Below are positions 16,069-24,058 of a DNA stretch of 36,519 bases, in pieces. The DNA is taken from positions 1 to 36,519 of the forward strand of contig JAMLIC010000078.1 in NCBI GenBank assembly GCA_023954375.1, given 5' to 3'. Below the pieces are notes generated by a model. The model was given only the letters and a program-made list of their open reading frames with translations, was not told the origin of the DNA and ran no database searches. Numbering within the stretch: the first letter of the stretch is position 1; every line of letters starts with the position of its first letter. Source of the DNA: Planctomycetota bacterium. Lineage in GTDB: Bacteria; Planctomycetota; J058. The translations under genes and the position numbers were made by a program.

Positions 16069-16812
16069 TCAGTCCTGGATGAAGTAGACCCAGGCCCCCA
16101 CGTCGTCCCGCTGGCCCCCGTCGTCGATCCCGTCGGGTCCCACGGAGTAGATCAGCGCCCGGTCGCGGCCCGGGACGTAGCGGTAGGGGCGGCCGAAGGC
16201 ATCGACGTACTCGCCCTCGACGAGCAGGGCCGGGTCGAAGCGGTGGTAGGGGGCGCCCTCGGCCCCCCGGCCCGAGGGGCGGGCGAGCTCGGCGGCGAGC
16301 GCGCGGGCGTCGGCGGGGAGGCGCCCGTGGTCCTTGAAGTAGCGGGTCAGGGCGCGCACGAGCGCCTGCACCTCGAGGTCGGTGGCGCGGCGCTGCGCCG
16401 CGCGGACCTGCACCCGCAGGACGACGGCGGTGCCCACGTAGGCGACGACCAGCAGCACCAGGGCGACGACGTTCGTCAGGTAGAACAGCGCGCGCAGGTG
16501 GCGCCGGCGGAGGCGCCTGAGCTCCGCCGCCCGGTCGCGGGACAGCTCGTCGTCGACCCGCGCGAGCACGCGCGCGCGCGCCGGGGCCATGCGCTCGGCG
16601 GCGTCCTCGACGGCCTGCGTGACGGCCGCGTCGAGCGCCCGCTGCTCGTCGCTGTCCTCGCTCAGCCGCGAGTCGAGGAGGAGCTCGCACGAGGGGCAGC
16701 CGCGGGCCAGGTGCGCCTCGAGGGTCGAGAGCTCGTCCTCCTCGAGGGAGGGCCCGGCCAGGTCCCGCTCGAGCAGGGGCGCGAAGGGGCAGGTCCCCGT
16801 GCCGGCCGTCAC
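16069..16812 (-). CDS. Anti-sigma-like protein with pseudopilin-like extracytoplasmic domain
   Basis: A 247-residue protein. Residues 30-45 hold a zinc-binding motif (HLARGCPSC; His34, Cys39, Cys42) like that of zinc-containing anti-sigma factors. A transmembrane helix spans about 107-133. The C-terminal 110 residues resemble the soluble half of a type II secretion major pseudopilin: an amphipathic helix with ALTRYFKDHGRLP, then DAFGRPYRYVPG and IYSVGPDGIDDGG. No prepilin-peptidase site precedes the membrane helix. The GTG overlaps the ECF sigma stop (GTGA), the normal arrangement of a sigma/anti-sigma pair. The likely role is to hold the sigma factor at the membrane and release it on an envelope signal; the pseudopilin-like sensor is the unusual part. 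Sigma binding is inferred from position and motif. Confidence 0.78.
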   Translation of the reverse strand: MTAGTGTCPFAPLLERDLAGPSLEEDELSTLEAHLARGCPSCELLLDSRLSEDSDEQRALDAAVTQAVEDAAERMAPARARVLARVDDELSRDRAAELRRLRRRHLRALFYLTNVVALVLLVVAYVGTAVVLRVQVRAAQRRATDLEVQALVRALTRYFKDHGRLPADARALAAELARPSGRGAEGAPYHRFDPALLVEGEYVDAFGRPYRYVPGRDRALIYSVGPDGIDDGGQRDDVGAWVYFIQD

Positions 16813-17423
16813 GACAGCTCCTCCAGCGCCCGCTCGGGGACCCGCCGCCCGCCCATGCGGTCCTGGAGCATGCGCGTGGCGCGGTGCAGCCGGTTGGCCA
16901 CGGTCCCGGCGGGCTCCCCCAGGTGCTCGGCGATCTCCTTGTAGGACATCTTCCGCACGTAGCGCAGCGTGATCACCAGCCGGTAACGGTCGGGCAGCCC
17001 GCCCATGGCGCGCAGGATCTGGGCCTGCTCGTCGCTCGCCTCGAGGGCCTCGCCGACCCCCAGGAGCGAGCGCGACAGGCGCCCCGACGTGGAGTGCGCC
17101 GGCGCGTCGTCGTCGAACGGCACCGTGCCGTCGCGCCGCTCGCGCCGCCGCAGCCAGTCGATGCACAGCTTCAGGGTGATGTTGTAGATCCAGGCCGCGA
17201 ACTTGGACCCCTCGCGGAGCGAGCCGAGGGCCCGGTAGGCCCGGACGTAGGCCTCCTGGACGATGTCCTCGGCGTCCGCGCGGTGACCGGTCTTCTGCAG
17301 GGCGAGGACCGAGATCATGCGGTAGTAGCGCTCGGCGAGGCGCCCGAACGCCTCGCGGTCACCCTGCAGGGCCCGCTCGACGAGGTCGTGGTCGGAGACG
17401 CCGGCGGGGTCGTCGGTCGACAC
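16809..17423 (-). CDS. ECF-type RNA polymerase sigma factor
   Basis: A 204-residue sigma70-family protein. Region 2 runs from DLVERALQGDREAFGRLAE to ITLKLCIDWLRRRERR, including the typical AEDIVQEAYVRAYRAL. Region 4 carries LPDRYRLVITLRYVRKMSYK, then EIAEHLGEPAGTVANRLHRA. Regions 1 and 3 are absent, as in ECF sigmas. It would direct polymerase to a small set of promoters when released by the anti-sigma encoded next, with which it overlaps by 3 nt. The GTG at 17423 follows TACCAT by 6 nt; the longer open frame upstream has no coding character. It is divergent from the Cys-rich lipoprotein gene at 17569, a possible target. Confidence 0.92.
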   Translation of the reverse strand: MSTDDPAGVSDHDLVERALQGDREAFGRLAERYYRMISVLALQKTGHRADAEDIVQEAYVRAYRALGSLREGSKFAAWIYNITLKLCIDWLRRRERRDGTVPFDDDAPAHSTSGRLSRSLLGVGEALEASDEQAQILRAMGGLPDRYRLVITLRYVRKMSYKEIAEHLGEPAGTVANRLHRATRMLQDRMGGRRVPERALEELS

Positions 17424-17429
17424 GGCGGG

Positions 17430-17435
17430 ATGGTA
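17430..17435 (-). promoter_or_regulatory. -10 hexamer for ECF sigma gene
   Basis: TACCAT on the minus strand, 6 nt before GTG 17423. A weak TTCGAC lies about 19 nt further upstream. It supports the short start. Confidence 0.5.
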
Positions 17436-17494
17436 GCAGGTACGGGGGGCGCGCGTCGAACCCACCCCCCGCCCGGGCCCGCTCCGGACCGAGA

Positions 17495-17524
17495 TTGACA
17501 CGCCAAGGGTTTGGCGCCTAGAAT
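17495..17524 (+). promoter_or_regulatory. Sigma70-like promoter of the Cys-rich lipoprotein
   Basis: TTGACA (17495-17500), 18-bp spacer, TAGAAT (17519-17524). This is the best consensus promoter in the window. It leaves a leader of roughly 35-40 nt before ATG 17569. Confidence 0.75.
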
Positions 17525-17568
17525 CCGCGGCTGACCGCGCGCGCGCGCCTGAGCGGAGTCTTCCAACG

Positions 17569-18501
17569 ATGCGTCGTGCTGCCCTCGGCCGGATCGCCGC
17601 CGGCCTCTCCAGCCTCTTGCTCCTCGGCTGCGGCCTCGAGGCGGTCGACACCCAGATGCGCACCCGCGGCGACGTCGGCGTCCCCGACGAGCGCGCGCTG
17701 CAGGTCGTCGAGGTCGAGTTCGTCTGCCCGCACGTGGTGCCGATCAACGAGCGCGCCTTCAACCCGAAGGACGTGGAGCGCGGCGAGGTCGACGGGGTGT
17801 TCGGCCCGTTCGTCCCCTGCAACACGGTCGTCCAGGCCGGCGCCGGGACCTGCCCGCGCTGCAACCAGCGCTACCGCACGCCGGGCGAGCGCGCCGACGA
17901 GGAGGCCCCGGTGGCCTCCTGGCGCATGGCCTGCCCCGGGTGCCACGAGACGGTCGATCCGGGGGCGGTGCAGGTGCGCGGCCAGGACCCGCGGCAGCCC
18001 AACCGGTTCGCCATGAACCAGTGTCCGAAGTGCAAGCTCTACTTCGAGATGACCCCGGCCGACGCGCTGTCGGCGATCGGCATCCACGAGGAGGTCGTGT
18101 GCCCCTCGTGCATCAAGCCGATCGACCCGACGCTCAACGCGTGCACCACGTCGTCGTGCCGCCTGGGCGGGGTGGTCCGTAACGTCGCCGCCGTCGAGGG
18201 GCCCTGCTGGCGCTGCGGCGGCCTGGTCCTCTGCCCCGAGTGCCAGGGGTCGGGGTCGGGGACGCTGGCGGTGTACGGGAGCACGCCGAGCGACTGCTGG
18301 GCGTGCGGGACGTCCGGTCGGTGCCACGAGTGCGAGGGCACCGGCTTCGCGACCTACCACGGCGGCCTGCCGCCCAACTTCTCCCTCTACCGCAACGTGG
18401 GCGGGAAGCAGCAGCCGGTCGAGTCCAAGCAGCGGAACTGGCAGCACCCGTCGGCCGGCCGCGACGCCGGCTCCTCGGGCGACCTCCCCGACGGGGAGTA
18501 A
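17569..18501 (+). CDS. Cys-rich lipoprotein with multiple zinc-ribbon-like motifs
   Basis: A 310-residue protein beginning with a lipoprotein signal peptide (SLLLLGC, lipidated Cys21). After that it has twenty further cysteines, mostly as CxxC pairs: 95/98, 122/125, 152/155, 178/181, 213/216, 222/225, 243/246 and 252/255. Two of these resemble DnaJ-type zinc motifs (CPECQGSGSG and CHECEGTGF). Such motifs normally lie in cytoplasmic proteins, whereas the signal peptide sends this one to the envelope. The family is not one I recognise; structural zinc binding or redox/metal handling are both possible. The promoter is clear, and the following gene (18616) also encodes an exported protein with a CxC/CxxC cluster. 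Confidence 0.82.
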   Translation: MRRAALGRIAAGLSSLLLLGCGLEAVDTQMRTRGDVGVPDERALQVVEVEFVCPHVVPINERAFNPKDVERGEVDGVFGPFVPCNTVVQAGAGTCPRCNQRYRTPGERADEEAPVASWRMACPGCHETVDPGAVQVRGQDPRQPNRFAMNQCPKCKLYFEMTPADALSAIGIHEEVVCPSCIKPIDPTLNACTTSSCRLGGVVRNVAAVEGPCWRCGGLVLCPECQGSGSGTLAVYGSTPSDCWACGTSGRCHECEGTGFATYHGGLPPNFSLYRNVGGKQQPVESKQRNWQHPSAGRDAGSSGDLPDGE

Positions 18502-18615
18502 GCAGCCCGGTCGGGCGCCCGCCCCCGCGATCTCACACTTCCGTGACGTGGCCGTGCTTGACGCGCACGCCCGGCGCGACAACCATCTCGCCAACGGGTT
18601 GGGACGGAGGAGCTC

Positions 18616-20433
18616 ATGGGCGGAGTCCGGTCCTCGTACCTCGGGCCGCTTGCGGCCGTGCTCGTGTTCGCCGGCGCGGCGGCGGCCGCGCCGCCGGGCG
18701 ACGTGAAGGCGCTGGCGAGCGAGTTGAAGAAGGGCGTCGCCGCCCAGAACGCCGAGCACATCCAGCGGGCCCTCGAGGGGCTCCTCGAGGCAGGCGGCGC
18801 GAACGCCTGCGACGAGGTCGTGTCGATCCTGCCCAAGCTCGCGCGGGCCGGCGACGCCGTCTACTGGCAGCTCGTCTCGGCGGGCGCCGGCTTCACCGAT
18901 GGCCCGGCGCTCACCTTCCTGGGCGAGTTCATGCTCAAGAACAAGGCCGCGCCGTTCACGCGCGACCTGCTGTTCGCGCTCGAGAACAACGCGTCCCCCC
19001 TGACGACGAACGCCCTGGCGACGGTCCTCGAGAAGGGGCCCTACGACCTGCAGCTCATGGCCGCCGACCAGCTCGCGCGCGTGCGCACGGTCGCCTCGGT
19101 GGACGCGCTGATCGCGCAGCTGAAGAAGGAGGGCGACAAGGGCGACCCCGAGCTCAAGCGCCGCATCTTCACCTCGCTGCAGGCGATCACCGGCGAGAGC
19201 ATGGGCGACGCGGTCAACTGGACCGGCTGGTGGGACGCCAACCGGGCCCGCGGGCTGCCGGAGCGCCGCCAGGCCTCCGAGGGCCGCGGCGCGGCCCTGG
19301 CCTCCCAGACCCTCGACCCGAACCGCCAGCGCGACTTCGAGTCGCTGCAGCGCAACCCGAACCGGATCATCGTCATCTCGTCGCGCCTGCCGGCGGACGA
19401 CCCGAAGGAGCCGAACGCCGACTACAACTACGACCACATGGAGTCCATCCTCCAGCAGATGGACATCCCCCACACGGTCGTGCTGAAGAAGGAGTTCGAG
19501 AAGGAGCCGGACAGGTACCTGCGCGAGGCGTGGACGGTCCTCGTCAACTGCAACAACATCCAGACGCAGTGCATCTGCCCCGACTGCCGGCGGATCCTCG
19601 CCCAGAAGGTGCAGCAGGGGTCGGCGGGCGGGGTGAAGAACCGCCTCTACGGCTGCCCCCCGGAGTGCTCGAAGCACGACCAGGTCTCGCACCGGATGAC
19701 GAAGCAGACGATCGACCGCCTGAAGGCCTGGGTTGAGGCGGGCGGCTACCTGTTCACGGAGGACTGGGGGATCATCGAGATCCTGCAGCCGGCCTGGCCT
19801 GACAAGGTCGAGAACGGGCGCGTCACGCCGCAGGGCCCGGGCGGCGGCGGCGGGCAGGAGTTCAACCTGATCGGCGCCATGGAGGTGACGATCACCCCCG
19901 GCCGCGGCCTCACCTCGCTGCCGCTCCTGCGCGGCGTCTTCCAGCGGCCGCGCCCGCCGGCCGAGGAGCGCCCCGCGGACGAGGACGGCGACGGCACGCG
20001 CACGCGCGACCCGGGCGCGCCGAGCCCGGCCGCGCCGCCGCAGCACCGGTGGAAGATCGACGACGAGAGCCCGCTGATCCAGATCAAGGACCGCAACATC
20101 ACCGTGCTCATGGAGAGCGCCGACCTCGCCGACAAGGGCGGCGGGAACGGCGCCGTGGCCATCACCTTCCGCGTCGGCAACGGCTCGCCGCGGCAGCAGG
20201 GCGCGGCGAGCGAGCCCCGGCGCGGCCCGCAGACCGGCGCCGGGTCCGGCGGCGGCGGCGACGCGGGTCGCTCGCGTGGCCGTGGCGAGTGGGCCGAGGA
20301 GCTGCGCGGCGGGCGTGTCCTGCACTGCATCAGCCACTTCGGCAAGCAGCAGTCGCGGCGCGAGGACACGTTCGTCCTGCAGAACCTGATCCTGAACTTC
20401 ATCATGGAGTCCAACCGGCAGCACACGCCGTAG
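18616..20433 (+). CDS. Secreted HEAT-repeat protein with GATase-like domain
   Basis: A 605-residue protein with a signal peptide (SYLGPLAAVLVFAGAAAAA). Residues 25-210 are helical repeats of the HEAT type (for example LMAADQLARVRTVASVDALI). Residues 245-600 resemble a class I glutamine-amidotransferase/DUF4159-like fold: IIVISSRLP, MESILQQMDIPHTVV, WVEAGGYLFTEDWG and a closing RVLHCISHFGKQQS. A Cys cluster (CICPDC, then CPPEC) sits in the middle and could bind metal. Proteins of this style are frequent in Planctomycetota; enzymatic activity is unknown. A strong Shine-Dalgarno (GGAGGAG, 18606-18612 region) precedes the ATG. A hairpin terminator follows the gene. Confidence 0.75.
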   Translation: MGGVRSSYLGPLAAVLVFAGAAAAAPPGDVKALASELKKGVAAQNAEHIQRALEGLLEAGGANACDEVVSILPKLARAGDAVYWQLVSAGAGFTDGPALTFLGEFMLKNKAAPFTRDLLFALENNASPLTTNALATVLEKGPYDLQLMAADQLARVRTVASVDALIAQLKKEGDKGDPELKRRIFTSLQAITGESMGDAVNWTGWWDANRARGLPERRQASEGRGAALASQTLDPNRQRDFESLQRNPNRIIVISSRLPADDPKEPNADYNYDHMESILQQMDIPHTVVLKKEFEKEPDRYLREAWTVLVNCNNIQTQCICPDCRRILAQKVQQGSAGGVKNRLYGCPPECSKHDQVSHRMTKQTIDRLKAWVEAGGYLFTEDWGIIEILQPAWPDKVENGRVTPQGPGGGGGQEFNLIGAMEVTITPGRGLTSLPLLRGVFQRPRPPAEERPADEDGDGTRTRDPGAPSPAAPPQHRWKIDDESPLIQIKDRNITVLMESADLADKGGGNGAVAITFRVGNGSPRQQGAASEPRRGPQTGAGSGGGGDAGRSRGRGEWAEELRGGRVLHCISHFGKQQSRREDTFVLQNLILNFIMESNRQHTP

Positions 20434-20458
20434 GACGCCCGCCGAGGCCGACGACCCG

Positions 20459-20489
20459 CGAGGACCCGCCCCCGCCCGGCGGGTCCTCG
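20459..20489 (+). terminator. Hairpin terminator after the HEAT/GATase-like gene
   Basis: A perfect 12-bp stem (20459-20470 with 20478-20489) around a 7-nt loop, followed by a short T-containing run (TGCGTTT). It lies 26 nt after the stop at 20433. Confidence 0.75.
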
Positions 20490-20511
20490 TGCGTTTCTCG
20501 GGCGCGCTCGA

Positions 20512-20593
20512 TCACCACGGAGGACACGAAGGACACGGAGAAGAGAGGACGAATCCGAGCTCCCCTCCGTGTCCTCCGTGTCCTCCGTGGTGA
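20512..20593. repeat. Inverted repeat of GGACACGGA units
   Basis: Two 29-bp arms (20512-20540 and 20565-20593) are inverted copies with a single mismatch, around a 24-bp centre. Each arm is itself built from about 9-bp units of the type CGGAGGACA. The composition differs from the surrounding coding DNA. It sits just after the terminator at 20459-20489, so it is probably a mobile or REP-like intergenic element rather than that terminator. Confidence 0.8.
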
Positions 20594-20648
20594 GTCTCCT
20601 GGTGAACCGCTGGTCGCGAGGACCATCGACGGGCCCTCGCCGATCGGA

Positions 20649-20654
20649 TAGCCT
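20649..20654 (+). promoter_or_regulatory. -10 hexamer for the TPR/PEGA gene
   Basis: TAGCCT, 9 nt before ATG 20664, with no Shine-Dalgarno between. It follows the TANNNT start pattern. Confidence 0.45.
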
Positions 20655-20663
20655 CGCTGCCCC

Positions 20664-23030
20664 ATGAGCGGGTCGGAGGCAGGCGCGTCGTTCACCGCCG
20701 CCCAGGGGCGCGAGCTCCTGGGCCGGCTGCGCGACCTCCGGCGCGGCGCGCTCGTCGTGACGAGCGGCCTGCGCGACCTGCGCCTGGTGGTCGGCGCGGA
20801 CGAGGTGGGCCTCGAGTCGGCCGGCGCGCCGCTCCCGCCAGGGGACGAGCGGGACCTGATCCGCGCCTTCCTGTGCGCGCTCTTCTGGGAGGACCCGCTG
20901 GCGTTCGTCGACGCCGACGGCACCCGGCGCGAGGACGTGCCGGCGCTGCGCGTGCGGGCCGACGCCGAGGCGGTGCTCGGGCAGGTGGAGCAGGGCCTGA
21001 CCGAGCTGGACGCGCTGAAGGAGCGGGTGCCGACGCTCGAGGTCCTCGTGACGGTGTCGGGCCAGCCGCCGCCGCCCGAGGAGGACGCGCCCTCCGCGCG
21101 GCTGTTCCGGGCGGTCGGCGCGGCAGGGCCGGGCGGGGCCGTGCTCGCGGTCGCCGCCGAGCAGGCGCAGCTCGACCTGATCGACGCCGCCTGGGCGACC
21201 GTCGACCTGCTCGAGGCGAAGCAGGCGACCCTGAAGCGCCTGTCGCCCACGATCGCCATGCGGCGGCTCAAGCGGGCGGAGGGCCTGGTCGAGGACGGCC
21301 TGCTCGACGGGCTGCGCCACGAGTACGTCGCGCGCGGGCTCCAGCGGGCGGAGCCCCGGCGCGCCGCGGCCGCCCTGCGGCTGGCGGGCGACGCGCACCG
21401 GCTCGGCGGGCGCGCCGAGGTCGCCGTCGCCTGCTACCGCGCAGGCCTGCAGCTCGCGCCCGAGGACCTCGGCGCGCGGGAGGGGCTCGTGTGCGCCCTG
21501 GCGGCGCTCGCGCGCGGCGGAGACGCGAAGGCCGCCCGGCTGGAGCTGATCGAGCGCTACACCGCGTCCGGGCTGCCCCTCCGGGCGCGGGCGCACCTCG
21601 AGGCGCTCGGGGAGCCGAGCCTCGAGCAGCAGGCCCTCCTGCTCGAGTGCCTGCTGGCCGGCGGGGAGCACCAGGCGGCGGCGGCGCTCGCCGAGCAGCT
21701 CGCCCCGCGCCTCGACCCGGCCGAGCGGGCCGCCCTGCCGACCCGCTTCGCCGCGAGCGGCGCCCCGGCCGGCGTCGTGGCCCGGGCGGTCGGGGCGAGC
21801 GGGACGGCGCGCCTGCGCCCGCTCCGCCGCGCCCTGCTCGCGTGCGTGGCGCTCGGCCTCCTGGCGCTCACGGCGCTGGGGCTCGAGGCCTACGCGCGCC
21901 TGCGCTTCGCCGAGGCCGCGGAGGAGGCCCGCGCCGACCTCGCCGCCGGCCGGTTCGACGCCGCCCGCGGCCGCTTCGCCGAGCTCGCGCACCTCTCGGA
22001 CAGCCTGGGCGCGGCCCGCTGGCCCGTGCGCACGTGCCTCGCCGACGTGCCCGGGACCCTCGCGCATCTCGAGGGCCTCGCGGCCGACCAGGCCCTCCTC
22101 GACGCGAGCGGCCAGGTGCTCCGCTGGCGCGCGGCGCCCGACACGATCGCGGCCGACGCCGCGCTGGTCGCCCTGGCCGAGCGCGCCCGCACCGCCGAGC
22201 TGAAGGCCCTCCTCGCCGGCGAGCGCGCGGGCCTGGGCGCGTACCGGCAGGGGGTGGCGGACGAGGTGAAGCTCCTCCAGGACCTCGTGATCGCCGGGCG
22301 GTCCCGCGAGGCGCTGCAGAAGGCGCGGCAGATCGTGTCGACCTACGACAACGCCCGCGACCTCTACGCGGAGCGCGCGATCCCGGTCCGCATCTACGCC
22401 GAGCCGAAGGCCGCCCGCCTGCACCTGAACGGCCGCTTCCTCGACCAGCTGGTCCGGGACACCGGCGAGTGGGAGCTGCGCGTGCGCCTCGACGGCCGCC
22501 CCGAGGAGCTCGCCGTGTCCTACGAGAACCACGTCACGCAGACGCGGGCGCTCCGCTTCCAGGACCTGCGCGACCCCGAGGTCCGCTTCGAGCTCGTGGG
22601 GATCCACGCCGACCCCTCGCTCTCCCCGCCCGAGGCAGGCGACGTCCGGGTGCGCTTCGTCGAGGACCCGCGGTCGGTCGCGCTCACGCGCTCGAGCGCG
22701 CGAGGGCCGCTCGCGCTCGAGGAGGCCGCCACCGGCGCGCGTCTGGCCGAGGAGCTCCCCACGGTCGGCGCGCGCCAGCGCCTCGTCGTGGTGGCCCACT
22801 CGGAGCCCGTCCGTCGCCGGGTCTACCTGCGCGAGCTCTCGGTGTTCCTCGAGGAGGACGGGCGCCGCGCCACCCCCTTCCGCCTGCCGGTGGGGCGCGT
22901 CGAGCGCCCGTTCGTCGACGACCCCGCGGGGAGCGTGCTGCAGGACCTGAGCCAGGTCGAGCGGTTCCCGCTGCTCGTCGAGGCCGTGCGCGAGGCGGTC
23001 GGTCGCATGCAGGCGGAGCTGGCCCGATGA
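20664..23030 (+). CDS. Membrane protein with TPRs and PEGA-like domain
   Basis: A 788-residue protein. The N-terminal 110 residues resemble a DUF4388-type domain (ELLGRLRDLRRGALVVTSGL), weakly. Residues 220-375 are TPR-like helices, including GRAEVAVACYRAGLQLAPED. A transmembrane helix lies near 388-412 (ALLACVALGLLALTALGLEA). A long helical section follows, then a PEGA-like beta domain starting near 572 (PVRIYAEPKAARLHLNGRFL) and further beta-rich sequence to the end. The layout suggests a cytoplasmic signalling half and an outer half. Its stop overlaps the start of a pseudokinase gene (ATGA), so the two are coupled, and both are membrane proteins. The function is unknown. Confidence 0.75.
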   Translation: MSGSEAGASFTAAQGRELLGRLRDLRRGALVVTSGLRDLRLVVGADEVGLESAGAPLPPGDERDLIRAFLCALFWEDPLAFVDADGTRREDVPALRVRADAEAVLGQVEQGLTELDALKERVPTLEVLVTVSGQPPPPEEDAPSARLFRAVGAAGPGGAVLAVAAEQAQLDLIDAAWATVDLLEAKQATLKRLSPTIAMRRLKRAEGLVEDGLLDGLRHEYVARGLQRAEPRRAAAALRLAGDAHRLGGRAEVAVACYRAGLQLAPEDLGAREGLVCALAALARGGDAKAARLELIERYTASGLPLRARAHLEALGEPSLEQQALLLECLLAGGEHQAAAALAEQLAPRLDPAERAALPTRFAASGAPAGVVARAVGASGTARLRPLRRALLACVALGLLALTALGLEAYARLRFAEAAEEARADLAAGRFDAARGRFAELAHLSDSLGAARWPVRTCLADVPGTLAHLEGLAADQALLDASGQVLRWRAAPDTIAADAALVALAERARTAELKALLAGERAGLGAYRQGVADEVKLLQDLVIAGRSREALQKARQIVSTYDNARDLYAERAIPVRIYAEPKAARLHLNGRFLDQLVRDTGEWELRVRLDGRPEELAVSYENHVTQTRALRFQDLRDPEVRFELVGIHADPSLSPPEAGDVRVRFVEDPRSVALTRSSARGPLALEEAATGARLAEELPTVGARQRLVVVAHSEPVRRRVYLRELSVFLEEDGRRATPFRLPVGRVERPFVDDPAGSVLQDLSQVERFPLLVEAVREAVGRMQAELAR

Positions 23031-23995
23031 CCCGCGCCTTCGCCCAGGGGACGGTGCACGGCGGCTGGCGCGTGGTGGGGCCAGCGCCCGACGGGGCGGC
23101 GCACCGCTGGCCCGTCGAGCGCGACGGCCGGAGCGCCACCCTGACCTACTTCCCGCTGCAGGGCCCGCGCGCCTCGCTGCACCGGGCGATCGCCGAGCGC
23201 CACGCGGCGTGGCGGCGACTCGACCACGAGGGCCTCCAGCGCGTGGACACCGGGGTGGTCGACGGCTGCCCCTACGTCGTCCTCCCCGCCTTCGAGCGCC
23301 TGGGCGACGGGCCGCTCCCGGTCGCCGAGGCGCTCGCGGCGATCGAGCGGGCGGCCGAGGCGCTGACGGCCTTCCACGGCAAGGGCCTCGTCCACGGCGA
23401 GGTCGACCCGTGGAGCCTCGTGAAGCGCGACGGCCAGGTCGCGCTCCTCCCGCCCGGCCTGCGCTCGCCGCCGCCCGGCCTCGAGGCGCTCGGCCTGCAG
23501 GCCGACCCGCGCTACGCGGCGCCGGAGGTCCTCGACGGGCAGCCCCCGACGAGCGAGGCGGACGTGTGCGCGCTCGGCCTCGTCCTCCTCCGCCTGGTCA
23601 GCGGCAAGGCGCCGGCGTCGGGCGCCGACCCGTGCGAGGTGCTCCTCGCCCGCGGCGCGCTGACCGCCCCCGACCTTGCGAAGGCGTGCCCCGAGGCGCC
23701 GCCGGCGGTGGTGGCGCTGTACCGCTGCCTGACGGCCCCGCGCGGCCTCCGGCCCGCCGACGCCGCGGCCGCGCTGGCGCTCGTGCGCCAGGCCGCGCGG
23801 GGGAGCGCCCCGCACGTCCCGTCGCGCGCGGCGCGCCCGCCGCGGCCCGTGACGGTGGGGGGGCCCCTCATCGTCCTGCTCGTGATGCTCGCGATCGGCT
23901 ACGGGCTCTGGGCGGCGCTCGAGACGCGCCTCGCCCTGGTGGAGTCGCCGTTCGCGGGCTTCACGTTCCTGGAGCGCGACGCGGACGGCCGCTGA
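23027..23995 (+). CDS. Transmembrane pseudokinase
   Basis: A 322-residue protein with the overall order of a Hanks-type kinase but with degraded catalytic sites. The VAIK-type lysine is replaced in SATLTYFPL; the HRDLKPEN loop reads HGEVDPWS (His123; Asp to Glu125, Lys to Asp, Asn to Ser); and no DFG is present where QVALLPPG stands. Structural features remain, such as YAAPEVL (APE-like) and the following SEADVCALGLVLLRL. One transmembrane helix spans about 279-297 near the C-terminus. It should not phosphorylate substrates, and more likely binds a partner or nucleotide. Translation is coupled to the TPR/PEGA protein by an ATGA overlap, suggesting a joint complex. Confidence 0.78.
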   Translation: MTRAFAQGTVHGGWRVVGPAPDGAAHRWPVERDGRSATLTYFPLQGPRASLHRAIAERHAAWRRLDHEGLQRVDTGVVDGCPYVVLPAFERLGDGPLPVAEALAAIERAAEALTAFHGKGLVHGEVDPWSLVKRDGQVALLPPGLRSPPPGLEALGLQADPRYAAPEVLDGQPPTSEADVCALGLVLLRLVSGKAPASGADPCEVLLARGALTAPDLAKACPEAPPAVVALYRCLTAPRGLRPADAAAALALVRQAARGSAPHVPSRAARPPRPVTVGGPLIVLLVMLAIGYGLWAALETRLALVESPFAGFTFLERDADGR

Positions 23996-24034
23996 GCCGG
24001 CGCCCCGCTCCCTCGCCGAGCTGCGCCCGGTGAA

Positions 24035-24053
24035 CCGGCCGGCCGGGGGCCGG
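24035..24053. terminator. Short hairpin between convergent genes
   Basis: CCGGCC (24035-24040) pairs with GGCCGG (24048-24053) around a 7-nt loop. It lies between the stops of the pseudokinase (23995) and the convergent lipoprotein (24059). There is no T-tract, so this is weak. Confidence 0.25.
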
Positions 24054-24058
24054 CGCCG

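Noticed and set aside
18558..18586. Promoter TTGACG-17-AACCAT before the HEAT/GATase-like gene
   Set aside because: The -10 matches only three of six bases, lacking the initial T; the gene may be read from the promoter at 17495 or from this weak site.
20512..20593. CRISPR-like repeats
   Set aside because: The units are 9 bp and contiguous without spacers, and arranged as an inverted repeat; no array.
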